Assembly (NCBI RefSeq): GCF_004564235.1
Contig: NZ_SOMN01000016.1
Coordinates: forward strand, 1-52,728
DNA length: 52,728 bases
Source of the DNA: Cohnella luojiensis
Lineage (GTDB): Bacteria; Bacillota; Bacilli; Paenibacillales; Paenibacillaceae
Reading direction: 5' to 3'
This document shows, piece by piece, positions 25,593-35,103 of this stretch. Each line of letters opens with the position of its first letter. Positions within the stretch are counted from its first letter, which is position 1. Below the pieces are notes generated by a model. That model searched no databases and was not told where the DNA came from. It worked only from the letters and a program-made list of their open reading frames with translations. The translations under genes and the position numbers were made by a program.

Positions 25593-28500
25593 ATGCCACG
25601 TAAAACAGGCAACAAATTATTCATCGCCCTTATGGTATTTGCCCTCATCATGGCTATAGGATGGCCGTCTGGAAGCAGCGTATTCGCGGACGTATCGCAA
25701 GTTTATGAAGCAGAAGCTGCCGGGAATACGTTGACCGGAAACGCCACGGTGGCGAATTGCACGAATTGTTCAGGCGGACAAAAAGTCGGCGGGCTGTACA
25801 AGGTTGACGACAGCCACGGCTCCTCCTTGCAAATGAACGATATTGCCGTAAGCGAAGCCGGCACGTACAAGATCACGGTTTATTATACGTCCGGCGATCC
25901 GCGTTCGATCAACATCAGCGTGAACGGCGGAGCGAAAGAGCTGTTCGATTTTCCGCAGATGCCGGACTGGGAAACGGTCGGCAGCTACGAAGTCGAGCTG
26001 CTGCTGAACGCCGGCAATAACGTGATTTTGTTCGACGATAATATCTGGTACGCGCCGGACATCGACCGGATCGTCGTGGGTGCGAAGGTCGGCGGCGGTT
26101 CAGGCAGCAACGTCTATGAAGCAGAAGCGGCCGGAAACACGCTAGGCGGCAGAGCTTCCGTCAATAATTGCGCGCCATGCTCAGGCGGCCAGAAGGTAGG
26201 CAATCTATTTAAGACGGATGATAATCAAGCTTCATTCTTGCAAATCAACAATGTTTCCGTAAACGAAGCCGGCACGTACAAAGTCACGGTGTACTATATT
26301 TCCGGTGACCCGCGTTCGGCTAATATCAGCGTGAACGGCGGGGCCAAAGAACTGTTCGACTTCCCGGCGATGCCCGATTGGGAGACGGTCGGAAGCTACG
26401 ACGTCGAGCTTCACCTCATTGCCGGAACGAATACGATCCTGTTCGACGATAACGTTTGGTACGCGCCGGACATCGATCGAATCGTCGTCGGCGAGAAGCT
26501 GGGCGGCTCGACGGACGGAACCGTCTACGAAGCAGAAGCGGCCGTCAACACGCTGACCGGGAACGCTGCGGTTAGCAATTGCGGACCGTGTTCCGGCGGG
26601 AAGAAGGTCGGCAATCTATTCAAAGTCGACGATAATCATGCTTCCGCTTTGCAATTCAACAATGTTACGGTAAGCGCAAGCGGTGGGTATATTGTCAAGG
26701 TGTACTATATATCCGGTGACCCGCGTTCGGCCAATATCAGCGTGAACGGCGGAGCCAAAGAACTGTTCGACTTCCCGGCGACAGCCGACTGGAATACGGT
26801 CGGAAGCTACGAAGTCGAGCTTCACCTCAATGCCGGAAGCAATACGATCCTGTTCGACGATAACGTCTGGTATGCGCCGGATATCGATCGGATTGCTGTA
26901 AGGTCCGCGGATTCAGGCCAAAATCCTGGCGGCGATTCCGGCTCGCTCGGAACTCCGCTCGCTCCGGTGAATTACGGAAAAATCACCGTTACACCTTACT
27001 CGATGGGCATGCAGGTGACCAATGGGCAGTATACTGCAAGCTTCTTCTCGGAGAGCGGATACGCCGATTATGCATGGAACGACGGTCAACAGTTGAAAGG
27101 CGTATTCGGTAAAATCAAGCTGAACGGCGAAGATCTGGAAACGAAGGGGTACACCACCCATACCGTTTCCGCAGCGCAGATCACAAAGATCCACGATGAT
27201 TTCGGCAAAGGGATCCAAGTGGTCTTCCAACATACGCAGGCTGGAAAGCCTACGCTGAATCAGGTGTATTCGTTCTATGACAAAGAATCGTATTTCCTGA
27301 GCAGGCTCGACGCGGTGAGCGAATCATCCATCAGCACCAACTACTTGGCTCCTCTCGTCATCACCCGTACAGGCGGTGCGGCAACCGGCAAGACGGCGGA
27401 TAACCGCGTGCTGTTCGTTCCGTTCGATAACGACGCCTGGATCCGCTTCAAGGCGCAGCCGATGAACCGTGCCGATACGAGCTACGAAGTTACGGCCATC
27501 TACGACAACACGTCCCGTCAAGGCCTTGTTGTCGGTTCCGTCACTCACGACAGGTGGAAAACGGGCATCGACTGGAAGGGCTCCAACAATCAAATGCTTA
27601 ACTTAACCGTATATGGAGGCGCCTCCTCCTCCGTCACGCACGATTCGCAGCCGCACGGCAGCCTCTCGGGTACGACCGTGACCTCCCCGACCCTGATGGT
27701 TGGCGGATACGCCGATTACCGTGAAGGTATGGAAGAATACGGCCGCGCAAACACGATCGTCGCGCCCGCGCTGAAGCAGTCCGGGCCCGTGCCGGAAGGC
27801 GTGCCGGTCGGCTGGAACAGCTGGGGGGCTTACCAGTTTGATATGACGGTTCAGGACATCATCGACACCTCCAACTATTTCAAGGAAAATCTGAAGAATT
27901 TCGATAACAAAGGAACCGTCTACATCAACACGGACGCTTCGGCAATCCCGCAAGAACAATTGAAGCAGGCAGTCGACGTCATTCATGCCAACGGGCAAAA
28001 AGCAGGCGTATACACGGCGCCGTTCACCCACTGGGACAACGATTTGAGCCTAAAGGTTCCTGGAACGAACGATTTGTACACCTATGGAGATATCATACTT
28101 AGGGATAGCTCCGGAAATCCGTTGCCTAAGTTGGATGGCGCCTACCCGCTTGATCCTTCGCATCCGGGCACGAAAATGAATCTCAAATACTACTTCGATA
28201 TCATCAAGGCAGCCGATTATGACTTTGTCAAAATGGATTTCTTGACGCATGGCTCGCTGGAAGGCGTTCATTATGATCCTAACATCACGACGGGTATTCA
28301 GGCTTACAATGATGGCATGCGCTACATCAATGAATTGGTGGACGGCACAATGTTCCTCAGCGAGTCGATCGCCCCGCTCTTCCCATCGCAGTATGCGCAC
28401 AGCAGGCGCATTGCAACCGACACGTTCGGTTCGATCCGCGATACGGAATACCAGCTCAATGCGTTGACTTACGGCTGGTGGCAAGATGGAACGATCTATA

Positions 28501-28970
28501 ACCACACGGATCCCGACCATATTGCGCTTGGCCGCTCGGGTTCGTTAACCGAAGCGAGAAGCCGGGTCAACTCGGCAGTTATTTCCGGAACGGTGTTCCT
28601 CGATTCGAGCAACGTTAATGATCCGGTCGTGCAAGGCTACATGTCGGAGCTGTATACGAACAACAAGATCATCAAACTCGCGACCAACGGCGAGGCATTC
28701 CGTCCTGTGGAAGGAAACACCGGATCAAGCGCGGCCGATACATTCGTGCTGAAGGACGGAGGCCACTACTATCTCGCCGTCTTTAACTACAACGTTGGCT
28801 CTTCCGTATTGAAAACGGTCGATCTGGCCCGTGCCGGTCTTCCGGCAGGCATGACTTTCGAACGCGAGGATTTGTGGACCGGGGATACGGATACGGTAAG
28901 CGAAACGATGGCGTTAACCCTTCAACCGGCCGAATCCAAATTGTTTAAGTTAACGAAACTTGACGACTGA
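25593..28970 (+). CDS. Secreted clan GH-D-like glycoside hydrolase with three CBM35-like modules
   Basis: The 1125-residue protein starts with a signal peptide (hydrophobic core LFIALMVFALIMAIGW, cut near VFA). Three near-identical 137-residue modules follow (starts near 37, 174 and 311), each opening YEAEAA with a CxxCSGG motif and ending NIWYAPDIDRI or NVWYAPDIDRI; these look like CBM6/35 sugar-binding domains. The rest contains VGWNSWGAY near 740, a likely nucleophile Asp in FVKMDFL near 882 and ATDTFG near 943 as candidate acid/base. This order resembles clan GH-D alpha-galactosidases (GH27/GH36), but other alpha-glycosidases cannot be excluded. AAAGGAGG before the ATG at 25593 decides the start. 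It is the last gene of the sugar operon. Confidence 0.85.
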   Translation: MPRKTGNKLFIALMVFALIMAIGWPSGSSVFADVSQVYEAEAAGNTLTGNATVANCTNCSGGQKVGGLYKVDDSHGSSLQMNDIAVSEAGTYKITVYYTSGDPRSINISVNGGAKELFDFPQMPDWETVGSYEVELLLNAGNNVILFDDNIWYAPDIDRIVVGAKVGGGSGSNVYEAEAAGNTLGGRASVNNCAPCSGGQKVGNLFKTDDNQASFLQINNVSVNEAGTYKVTVYYISGDPRSANISVNGGAKELFDFPAMPDWETVGSYDVELHLIAGTNTILFDDNVWYAPDIDRIVVGEKLGGSTDGTVYEAEAAVNTLTGNAAVSNCGPCSGGKKVGNLFKVDDNHASALQFNNVTVSASGGYIVKVYYISGDPRSANISVNGGAKELFDFPATADWNTVGSYEVELHLNAGSNTILFDDNVWYAPDIDRIAVRSADSGQNPGGDSGSLGTPLAPVNYGKITVTPYSMGMQVTNGQYTASFFSESGYADYAWNDGQQLKGVFGKIKLNGEDLETKGYTTHTVSAAQITKIHDDFGKGIQVVFQHTQAGKPTLNQVYSFYDKESYFLSRLDAVSESSISTNYLAPLVITRTGGAATGKTADNRVLFVPFDNDAWIRFKAQPMNRADTSYEVTAIYDNTSRQGLVVGSVTHDRWKTGIDWKGSNNQMLNLTVYGGASSSVTHDSQPHGSLSGTTVTSPTLMVGGYADYREGMEEYGRANTIVAPALKQSGPVPEGVPVGWNSWGAYQFDMTVQDIIDTSNYFKENLKNFDNKGTVYINTDASAIPQEQLKQAVDVIHANGQKAGVYTAPFTHWDNDLSLKVPGTNDLYTYGDIILRDSSGNPLPKLDGAYPLDPSHPGTKMNLKYYFDIIKAADYDFVKMDFLTHGSLEGVHYDPNITTGIQAYNDGMRYINELVDGTMFLSESIAPLFPSQYAHSRRIATDTFGSIRDTEYQLNALTYGWWQDGTIYNHTDPDHIALGRSGSLTEARSRVNSAVISGTVFLDSSNVNDPVVQGYMSELYTNNKIIKLATNGEAFRPVEGNTGSSAADTFVLKDGGHYYLAVFNYNVGSSVLKTVDLARAGLPAGMTFEREDLWTGDTDTVSETMALTLQPAESKLFKLTKLDD

Positions 28971-28985
28971 TAAGCATGAAAGCAG

Positions 28986-29034
28986 AAAAAGAGCCTGAAT
29001 GTCGCGATTTCGCGATGTTCAGGCTCTTTTCTCA
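28986..29034. terminator. Strong terminator after glycoside hydrolase
   Basis: A stem of about 20 bp (AAAGAGCCTGAA... pairing with ...TTCAGGCTCTTTT, two wobble pairs) has a 2-nt loop, a T run on the plus side and an A run on the other. It can serve both the sugar operon and the small convergent gene that ends at 29076. Confidence 0.92.
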
Positions 29035-29075
29035 GGCAGGTAATCGGATCGTGACTTTCGTTCTGTTGCGTGGGT

Positions 29076-29291
29076 TTAATCCCGTTTTCTCGGCGGCGTC
29101 ACGCGCCCGACCCAATTATCCCTGTTCATTCGCTGAACCGTATTTATCCGGGGCGGAAGCGATATTCCCGTCGAACTCGGTCCCTCCGGCTGATTGCTTG
29201 TCACGTCGCTTGCGGCTGGAGAGGTCTCCTTTTTCGGCGGCAGTCCGCGCCCGTTATGCTTGCCTCTGTTCCACACTTTGTTTTTACTCAT
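29076..29291 (-). CDS. Small basic proline-rich hypothetical protein
   Basis: A 71-codon frame starts with an ATG at 29291 that has GGAG 7 nt upstream, and ends 40 bp before the shared terminator. The product starts MSKNKVWNRGKHNGRG, is rich in Lys, Arg, Pro and Ser, and has no hydrophobic segment, so it is probably a disordered cytoplasmic or spore protein. I recognise no family. The longer reading to 29369 lacks a ribosome-binding site. It is divergent from ykuI. Confidence 0.5.
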   Translation of the reverse strand: MSKNKVWNRGKHNGRGLPPKKETSPAASDVTSNQPEGPSSTGISLPPRINTVQRMNRDNWVGRVTPPRKRD

Positions 29292-29426
29292 GTCACATCT
29301 CCATATGCTCATTCTCTTAGCTACTATTCTATCATTCCTCTTGTATGTTCGCAGGGACTTCCTATACAATCATATTAGATTAACGATGTCACGATACCTT
29401 ACATCATGTGACGCAAAGGGGCTAAT

Positions 29427-30668
29427 ATGAGCCATTCACCAGTCAGCGGGACGAACTCCAACTCTGCACGATACCCCCAAGGAAGGCTTCTTGCCTATTA
29501 TCAACCCATCATCGCGCTTGAGACACGCAGTATTGTCGGTTACGAAACGCTTGGCAGAGAGTTTGCAGATGGAACGATTCGCAGCCTAGGTCCCTTTTTC
29601 ACGGATTCAAGCATACCCTTCGAGGAACATGTGCGCATAGATCGCTTGCTTCGTGAACAGGCCATCGCCAAGCTTAGCACGTTGCCGGAGCCTCCAGTAC
29701 TGTTCGTTAACTTAAAACCATCATGGATCTATCAACTGTATAAGACTTCGGGCGACTTGCATACGCTTCAGCTTCTCGATAAGTATGGAGTAGATCCCCG
29801 CAAGGTATGCATCGAGATTACCGAGGAAGAATTCAACGGCTCCATGTCGGAGCTTAACGAAATCATAAACTTATATCGGGCCCACGGCTGCCAGATCGCG
29901 ATCGACGACATCGGATCGGGCTTCAGCAACTTCGACCGAATCGCTCGAATCCAGCCGAACTTACTTAAGGTCGATATCCATCTGATGAAAAAAAGCGCAA
30001 CCCACAGCGGTTATCTGGGCGTTCTTCGTTCGTTCTCCACCTTGGCGGAACAAATCGGTGCTTCGCTTCTCGTGGAAGGCGTCGAGACGACTCAGGACCT
30101 GAAGCGCGCGATTCAAATCGGAGCCAGGTACGTGCAGGGCTATTTATTTTCTCCGGCCGAGCCCGAATTTCAATTGAAGAATTCTTACACCACGTTGATC
30201 GAAACCGAGCTTGACGAGCACCGGCGACACTTGCAAGAGACCAAGCAACTGTGGCAAGAACTCGGAAGCCGGCTTGTAGACAAGATTCTAGCCTCCGGAA
30301 TTCGGGATCATCTCGGACTCTCCACTGATTCCGAGCTTGGCGACCAAGCGATATCGCACCTGTTGCCACACTTGGACGCAACCTGCCTGCGCGTGTTTCT
30401 ATGCAGAAATAACGGCATCCAGCTGACGGCTAACCATTATCGGGATTCGGAAAATATCTGGAGAATGGAACTGGAATACCGCAACGCCGATTGGAGCTGG
30501 AGGCCTTATTTTATCCCCCACCTCTCCCACGAGGATACGCCGGTCATTGAAGCCAAGGTATCGTCCAAATATGCCGATCTGGATACGCACGCCTGGATTC
30601 GAACCATATCGATCCCCATCGGCAAGGAATTGGTTCTTCTCATAGACGTGGCGGACACTGAAGAATGA
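29427..30668 (+). CDS. ykuI: YkuI-type EAL-domain protein (c-di-GMP binding/phosphodiesterase)
   Basis: The 413-residue protein matches B. subtilis YkuI in length and layout: an EAL domain (about 15-250) and a C-terminal PAS-like YkuI_C domain containing WSWRPYF. The EAL signature reads YETLGR. The metal and base residues are visible in VNLKP, CIEITEEEF, AIDDIGSG, KVDIHLMK and LVEGVETT, so hydrolysis of cyclic di-GMP is possible. YkuI itself binds c-di-GMP and is thought to be weakly or not active; which case applies here is open. AAAGGGG lies 5 nt before the ATG. Confidence 0.9.
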   Translation: MSHSPVSGTNSNSARYPQGRLLAYYQPIIALETRSIVGYETLGREFADGTIRSLGPFFTDSSIPFEEHVRIDRLLREQAIAKLSTLPEPPVLFVNLKPSWIYQLYKTSGDLHTLQLLDKYGVDPRKVCIEITEEEFNGSMSELNEIINLYRAHGCQIAIDDIGSGFSNFDRIARIQPNLLKVDIHLMKKSATHSGYLGVLRSFSTLAEQIGASLLVEGVETTQDLKRAIQIGARYVQGYLFSPAEPEFQLKNSYTTLIETELDEHRRHLQETKQLWQELGSRLVDKILASGIRDHLGLSTDSELGDQAISHLLPHLDATCLRVFLCRNNGIQLTANHYRDSENIWRMELEYRNADWSWRPYFIPHLSHEDTPVIEAKVSSKYADLDTHAWIRTISIPIGKELVLLIDVADTEE

Positions 30669-30679
30669 ATCGCTAGATT

Positions 30680-30853
30680 TAGACGTTGTTCACGGCATTC
30701 CGATATTCCTCATACCGCTTCTTCCACTTCGTGATCGCGCTGATTTTCTCGATCATGACCAGCGGACAACTCTCCGGCTTTGGATACAGCTCGAACCGAA
30801 CGACATCCTCTGCCCATGTATATTCCAATACGGATTCCATAACTGCTAGCATG
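30680..30853 (-). CDS. Possible small hypothetical protein
   Basis: A 57-codon frame on the minus strand starts MLAVMESVLEYTWAEDV and ends in a basic KWKKRYEEYRNAV helix. Its composition looks protein-like and it fills the gap between ykuI and the RNA methyltransferase gene. The ribosome-binding site is poor. A different, longer minus-strand frame enters from upstream (containing YEKSEEEIAHAS) and could be the true N-terminus if there is a frameshift. No family is recognised. Confidence 0.3.
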
Positions 30854-30968
30854 GGCGATTTCTTCTTCCGACTTCTCGTATAATAGGTTATATTCTTTCC
30901 TTTTCAGACAAGAATGATTACGATAGAGTAACGAAATGAACTTCCAGAAGCGAGTGATACGACTACCC

Positions 30969-32105
30969 ATGTCTAAATTCGAATTAATTGCCACGACTCC
31001 GATGGGCCTTGAAGCCGTGCTTTCCAGAGAGTTGAAAAGCTTAGGTTACGAGGATCAGCTCGTGGAGAACGGGCGAGTCACCTTCTACGGTACCGAGAAA
31101 GACATCTGCATCGCCAATATGTGGCTGAGAACCGCGGGTCGAATTCTCATCAAGATGGGCGAATTCGAAGCGCGCACTTTCGATGAGCTGTTCGAAGGGA
31201 CCAAAGCGCTGGCTTGGCCCGATTGGATTCCGCAGGACGGGGAATTCCCGGTGGACGGCCGCTCTCACAAATCGCAATTAAGCAGCGTCCCTGCCTGCCA
31301 GGGAATCGTCAAGAAAGCCATCGTGGAGAAAATGAAAGAGCGCTACGACATAGAATGGTTTCAGGAGACGGGCCCGAGATACGTGGCGGAAGTATCGTTG
31401 CTTAATGACGTAGCCACCCTCACGCTCGACACGACCGGAGCAGGACTTCATAAACGCGGTTATCGTATCGAAACGACCGAAGCTCCCCTGCGCGAATCGC
31501 TGGCGGCAGCAATGATCTTGCTTAGCCGTTGGCGCCCGGAACGACCGCTCTACGATCCGTTCTGCGGATCCGGAACGATCCTGATCGAAGCTGCTCTGAT
31601 CGGTCTCAACATCGCGCCGGGTCTCCACCGCAAGTATAACTCGGAAGCATGGCCGCGCGTAAGCCCGGAGATATGGGAGGAAGCGCGGGAGGAAGCTTTC
31701 GATCTGATGAAGGAAGATACTCCAATGAACATCGTCGGTACCGATATCGACCGCGAAGCGATTAAGACTGCGCTTGCGAACGTCAGGAACGCGGGACTTA
31801 CCAAGGAAATTAAGCTGAACGTGATGCCCGTATCGGAAATTCGCCCGGAAGGCGATTATGGATGCATCATCACCAATCCGCCGTACGGAGAAAGAATCGG
31901 GACCACGACGGAGGTTGAACAGTTGACGAAGCAACTGGGACTTGTCGCCAAACAACTAAACAATTGGTCGCACTTTATTATCACCCCGGATAAGACCTTC
32001 GAAACTCTGTTCGGACGGAAGGCGGACAAGAAGAGGAAGCTCTTCAATGGTCAAATCGAATGCACGTATTATCAATATTTCGGCCCTTTGCCTCCGAGGC
32101 AATAG
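30969..32105 (+). CDS. THUMP-domain class I RNA methyltransferase (RlmL/YpsC-like)
   Basis: The 378-residue protein has an N-terminal THUMP domain (about 1-160, FELIATTPMGLEAVL) and a C-terminal Rossmann methyltransferase. The latter has YDPFCGSGTILIEAAL near 200 and the N-methyltransferase motif TNPPYGER near 300. B. subtilis YpsC and the N-terminal half of E. coli RlmL, which makes m2G2445 in 23S rRNA, have this layout. I start at the ATG at 30969 because family members begin at this point; an in-frame ATG at 30936 is possible, and neither has a strong ribosome-binding site. Confidence 0.88.
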   Translation: MSKFELIATTPMGLEAVLSRELKSLGYEDQLVENGRVTFYGTEKDICIANMWLRTAGRILIKMGEFEARTFDELFEGTKALAWPDWIPQDGEFPVDGRSHKSQLSSVPACQGIVKKAIVEKMKERYDIEWFQETGPRYVAEVSLLNDVATLTLDTTGAGLHKRGYRIETTEAPLRESLAAAMILLSRWRPERPLYDPFCGSGTILIEAALIGLNIAPGLHRKYNSEAWPRVSPEIWEEAREEAFDLMKEDTPMNIVGTDIDREAIKTALANVRNAGLTKEIKLNVMPVSEIRPEGDYGCIITNPPYGERIGTTTEVEQLTKQLGLVAKQLNNWSHFIITPDKTFETLFGRKADKKRKLFNGQIECTYYQYFGPLPPRQ

Positions 32106-32107
32106 CA

Positions 32108-32151
32108 AAACGAGCGCCTGCATGGTTATCTAACCAGTCGGCGCTCGTTTA
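32108..32151. terminator. Terminator after RNA methyltransferase gene
   Basis: AAACGAGCGCC pairs with GGCGCTCGTTT, and an inner GGTTA/TAACC stem extends the hairpin; T-rich sequence follows. Confidence 0.9.
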
Positions 32152-32194
32152 ATTCGTTTTTTAGGACAGTTTGACTATCCCTGTCGCTCAGAAT

Positions 32195-32455
32195 GCCGAT
32201 TGCGACTGAGTTAGCAAACTTTCTTCGCTATCTCGGCGTCTTTGGTCCGCGCGTGGCGGAGTTAGCAAAGTTTCTTCGCTATCTCTTCATCTTTGGTCCG
32301 TGCGTGGTGGAATTAGCAAAGTTTCTTCACTATCTCCTCGTCCTTGGTCCGCGCGTGGCGGAGTTAGCAAAGTTTCTTCACTATCTCCGCGTCTTGGGCC
32401 ATCGGAGGGCGGAGTTAGCAATGTTTCTTCGCTATCTCCGCTTCTGTCGATGTCG
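32195..32455. repeat. Array G, five 51-bp units with GTTAGCAAA core
   Basis: Cores start at 32210, 32261, 32312, 32363 and 32414, all exactly 51 bp apart. The core GTTAGCAAAGTTTCTTC and the following GCTATCTC are close to array C. The remainder of the unit, GGTCCGCGCGTGGCGGA, is specific to this locus. It fills the 368-bp gap between the convergent RNA methyltransferase and MFS genes. Confidence 0.95.
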
Positions 32456-32473
32456 AATCGCCGACGGCACCAT

Positions 32474-33961
32474 TTAGTGACCCATCATCGCGGACGGATC
32501 GGGTTTGTTCGCTAAGGCTTCTACGCCGCTCGCAGACTCCACTTTCGGTTTGCGCAGCGCGAAGGCCAGTATGAATCCTACTACTGCTATTCCCATGGAC
32601 AGAAGGAACGTATCATCGAAAGCCGAAACCGCGGCTTCGAGCGGATTCCCGTTACCCTCTGCGTGGAATTCGGTTCTTGTCGTGAGATATCCCGTCAAAC
32701 CCGCTACCGCGAACGAAGTCACGACCTGCTGCGCAGCCGTAGTCAACGGAGTAACGCGGCTCACAAGATGACGCGGCGCGGCATTGAGTACGTGCGTATT
32801 CAGCGACATCATGGATAAGCCCATTCCGGAGCCAACCATGAACAGCGGTATAATAATCTGAACTAACGGCGTATCCAGCTGCACGCCGGATAGAAGAAAC
32901 AATGCACAGGATACCGATAGCAAACCGACAATCGCCAGCGGTCGAGCTCCGATCTTGTCGAACAATTTACCGCCTATCGGCATAAATAACATGGAACCCA
33001 GCGCTTGAGGCAGTATGATTAAACCCGTCTCGAAAGCCGAGTACTGCATGACGTTCTGAAGGTAGACGGGCACTAGGATCATAGCGCCGAACAAGGCGAT
33101 CTGAACGACCCACGTAAGCAGGATACCCCTCGTGAAGTCGGAGGAACGGAACACACGCAGTTCTAGAAGCGGCTGGCGGTGACGAAGCTCCACGATAATG
33201 AAGAGAATCAGCGCCAATCCTCCGACAGCAAGCGCGATAACTGTCTGATCTGCCGACCAGCTGTTTCTGCCGCCTTCGCTAACGCCGTATGCAAGGCTTG
33301 CGAAAGCGATCGGTGCCAAGATCATCCCGATAGTATCCAGAGCGGGAGGTTTCGCTTGAGCGATTTTCGGTAAATATTTCACGCCGATGAGAAGAGCTGC
33401 GATCCCGATCGGTACGTTGATCAGGAAGATCCAGTGCCATGTCGCTTCTTCGATCAACCACCCCGACAGAACAGGGCCAAGCGCAGGTGCCGCTAACATC
33501 GGTATCCCTAGCATTCCCATTACGGAACCCCGACGCTCCGGAGGAGCGAGACGGAAGATCATGGCCATTCCGATCGGCATGACCATACCGCCGCCGAGAC
33601 CTTGGATGACGCGGTAGATAATTAGCTGATCGATCGTTTGGGCTGTGGCGCATAAAGCGGAACCAAGCGTAAATAAAGCGATCGTGATCAAGAATATCCT
33701 CTTGGCGCCGAATTTATCGGTCATCCAACCCGCGAGCGGAATAACGGCGGACAAGGCGAGCGTATAGCCGGTGAACGTCCATTGGATGGTATTCAGGCTG
33801 CTGCCGAATTCTTCTTCGAACTTGGATAACGCAACGTTAACGACTGTACTGTCCAGAATAACCATGATCATGCCGACAATAACGGCCATTAGCGGCGCAA
33901 TAATTGCTCTCATCGAGAACGGTTGTTCTTCGGATGGCTTTGAAACGGTTTGTGCTGACAT
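32474..33961 (-). CDS. MFS drug exporter, DHA2 (EmrB/QacA) family
   Basis: The 495-residue protein has about 14 membrane helices. The family motifs are LDSTVVNVAL in helix 1, a motif A loop GWMTDKFGAKR, and motif C GIPMLAAPALGPVLSGWLI in helix 5. DHA2 exporters move drugs, dyes or lipids out using the proton gradient. A TetR regulator is encoded divergently 200 bp away with an inverted repeat between them, so substrate-induced expression is likely. AGAAGG precedes the ATG. Confidence 0.93.
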   Translation of the reverse strand: MSAQTVSKPSEEQPFSMRAIIAPLMAVIVGMIMVILDSTVVNVALSKFEEEFGSSLNTIQWTFTGYTLALSAVIPLAGWMTDKFGAKRIFLITIALFTLGSALCATAQTIDQLIIYRVIQGLGGGMVMPIGMAMIFRLAPPERRGSVMGMLGIPMLAAPALGPVLSGWLIEEATWHWIFLINVPIGIAALLIGVKYLPKIAQAKPPALDTIGMILAPIAFASLAYGVSEGGRNSWSADQTVIALAVGGLALILFIIVELRHRQPLLELRVFRSSDFTRGILLTWVVQIALFGAMILVPVYLQNVMQYSAFETGLIILPQALGSMLFMPIGGKLFDKIGARPLAIVGLLSVSCALFLLSGVQLDTPLVQIIIPLFMVGSGMGLSMMSLNTHVLNAAPRHLVSRVTPLTTAAQQVVTSFAVAGLTGYLTTRTEFHAEGNGNPLEAAVSAFDDTFLLSMGIAVVGFILAFALRKPKVESASGVEALANKPDPSAMMGH

Positions 33962-34040
33962 ACGGTAAACCTTCTTTCCATGATTTAATTAAGCAAGCGG
34001 TTTACAACAAGAGACAAAAAGAGTAGGATAAAACCGACGA

Positions 34041-34076
34041 GTGACTGATGGTTTCTCGGTAAAACTGATTAGTCAC
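34041..34076. promoter_or_regulatory. Candidate TetR operator between exporter and regulator
   Basis: GTGACTGAT (34041-34049) and ATTAGTCAC (34068-34076) form a 9-bp dyad with one mismatch and an 18-nt spacer. It lies midway in the divergent promoter region of the MFS exporter and the TetR gene, where such operators are usual. Confidence 0.4.
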
Positions 34077-34161
34077 GGAACAACTTTCATTTTCGTCTCC
34101 TAACGCCCGAAAGTCAATTCTTTTTTTAACGATCCCGTTTTTTATTTGGAGGAGAGTAATT

Positions 34162-35055
34162 ATGAGCTTGCTTCGACAACGGATTATCACCTCGGCCATG
34201 CGCTTTTTCGCCGAAAAAGGGTATGGAGCGACTTCCATTCAGGATATCGCCAACGATTGCGCCATTGCCAAAGGTTCTTTATATAAGATTTTCTCATCCA
34301 AAGAGGATTTGCTCATCGATGTGTTCGAGGTTAGATTTGAGCGAATGCGCAAACAGGTTGAACTCATCCGCAACGATTTGCAAGCAACACCGATGCAGCG
34401 GCTTGCTCGCGAAACCTTGCTCCAATTGGAGTTTTTTGCGGAATTCAAATCCAACATGCAAGATTTTCAGGAGCTGCAGTTACAGGAAGACAGCAAATTA
34501 GGCGTGTACGTAGCCAGTCTAAGAGCCAAACTAATGAACTATTACGCGGAATGCCTGGTCCTTGGATTCGGGAAGGATGTTGAGCCTTACAAATGGGACT
34601 TGATTTCCGTCTTCGTGGGCATGATGAAGCAATATACGATGTTCGGATACTTTTTGAATAGCCCCATTGATCCGAACCGCATTTCTTCTTATATCGTGGA
34701 CCGGATGGAAGACATCACCGCCGGCATTCTCCTCAAGAAGCCGAAACCGCTGCTCGATGCGTCGATGGTGGAACGATTTCTTAAACATTCCCAAGAAGGA
34801 ATAAAGACCTCGACGGAGAAGTTGAAGGCGGATCTACTGCAGCAATTCGACATGGCCATCCAAGAGCTCACCATTCCACTCTCCATTAAATCGGAATTAC
34901 TTGACGCGATAAGCATTCTACGAGAGCAGTTACAGGAAAAACACCCGCGAACGGTGCTCGTGCGCGCCATGCTCGACTTTCTGTCGAAGCAGCAAGAGCT
35001 TGCGTCGTATGTTGGGCAAATGGAGAGGCTGTTGGATACTGAGAAACGGAGTTGA
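34162..35055 (+). CDS. TetR/AcrR-family regulator with long C-terminal extension
   Basis: The 297-residue protein has the TetR helix-turn-helix at 5-50 (FFAEKGYGATSIQDIANDC, then GSLYKIFSSKEDLL). A ligand domain runs to about 195. The last 100 residues, rich in Glu, Gln and Leu, form an extra predicted helical region; usual TetR proteins have about 200 residues. It is encoded divergently from the DHA2 exporter and probably represses it. GGAGGAGAG precedes the ATG. Confidence 0.9.
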   Translation: MSLLRQRIITSAMRFFAEKGYGATSIQDIANDCAIAKGSLYKIFSSKEDLLIDVFEVRFERMRKQVELIRNDLQATPMQRLARETLLQLEFFAEFKSNMQDFQELQLQEDSKLGVYVASLRAKLMNYYAECLVLGFGKDVEPYKWDLISVFVGMMKQYTMFGYFLNSPIDPNRISSYIVDRMEDITAGILLKKPKPLLDASMVERFLKHSQEGIKTSTEKLKADLLQQFDMAIQELTIPLSIKSELLDAISILREQLQEKHPRTVLVRAMLDFLSKQQELASYVGQMERLLDTEKRS

Positions 35056-35103
35056 ATGTAGAGGAATATAACATTCATTTGTGAACTGGATATGAACGGA
35101 CTT

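Noticed and set aside
26913..28520. Several minus-strand frames opposite the glycoside hydrolase
   Set aside because: They are shadows of the coding strand's codon usage, without ribosome-binding sites or recognisable domains.
31278..31955. Long minus-strand frame opposite the RNA methyltransferase gene
   Set aside because: It is antisense to a clearly recognised gene, has no family features and is a codon-bias shadow.
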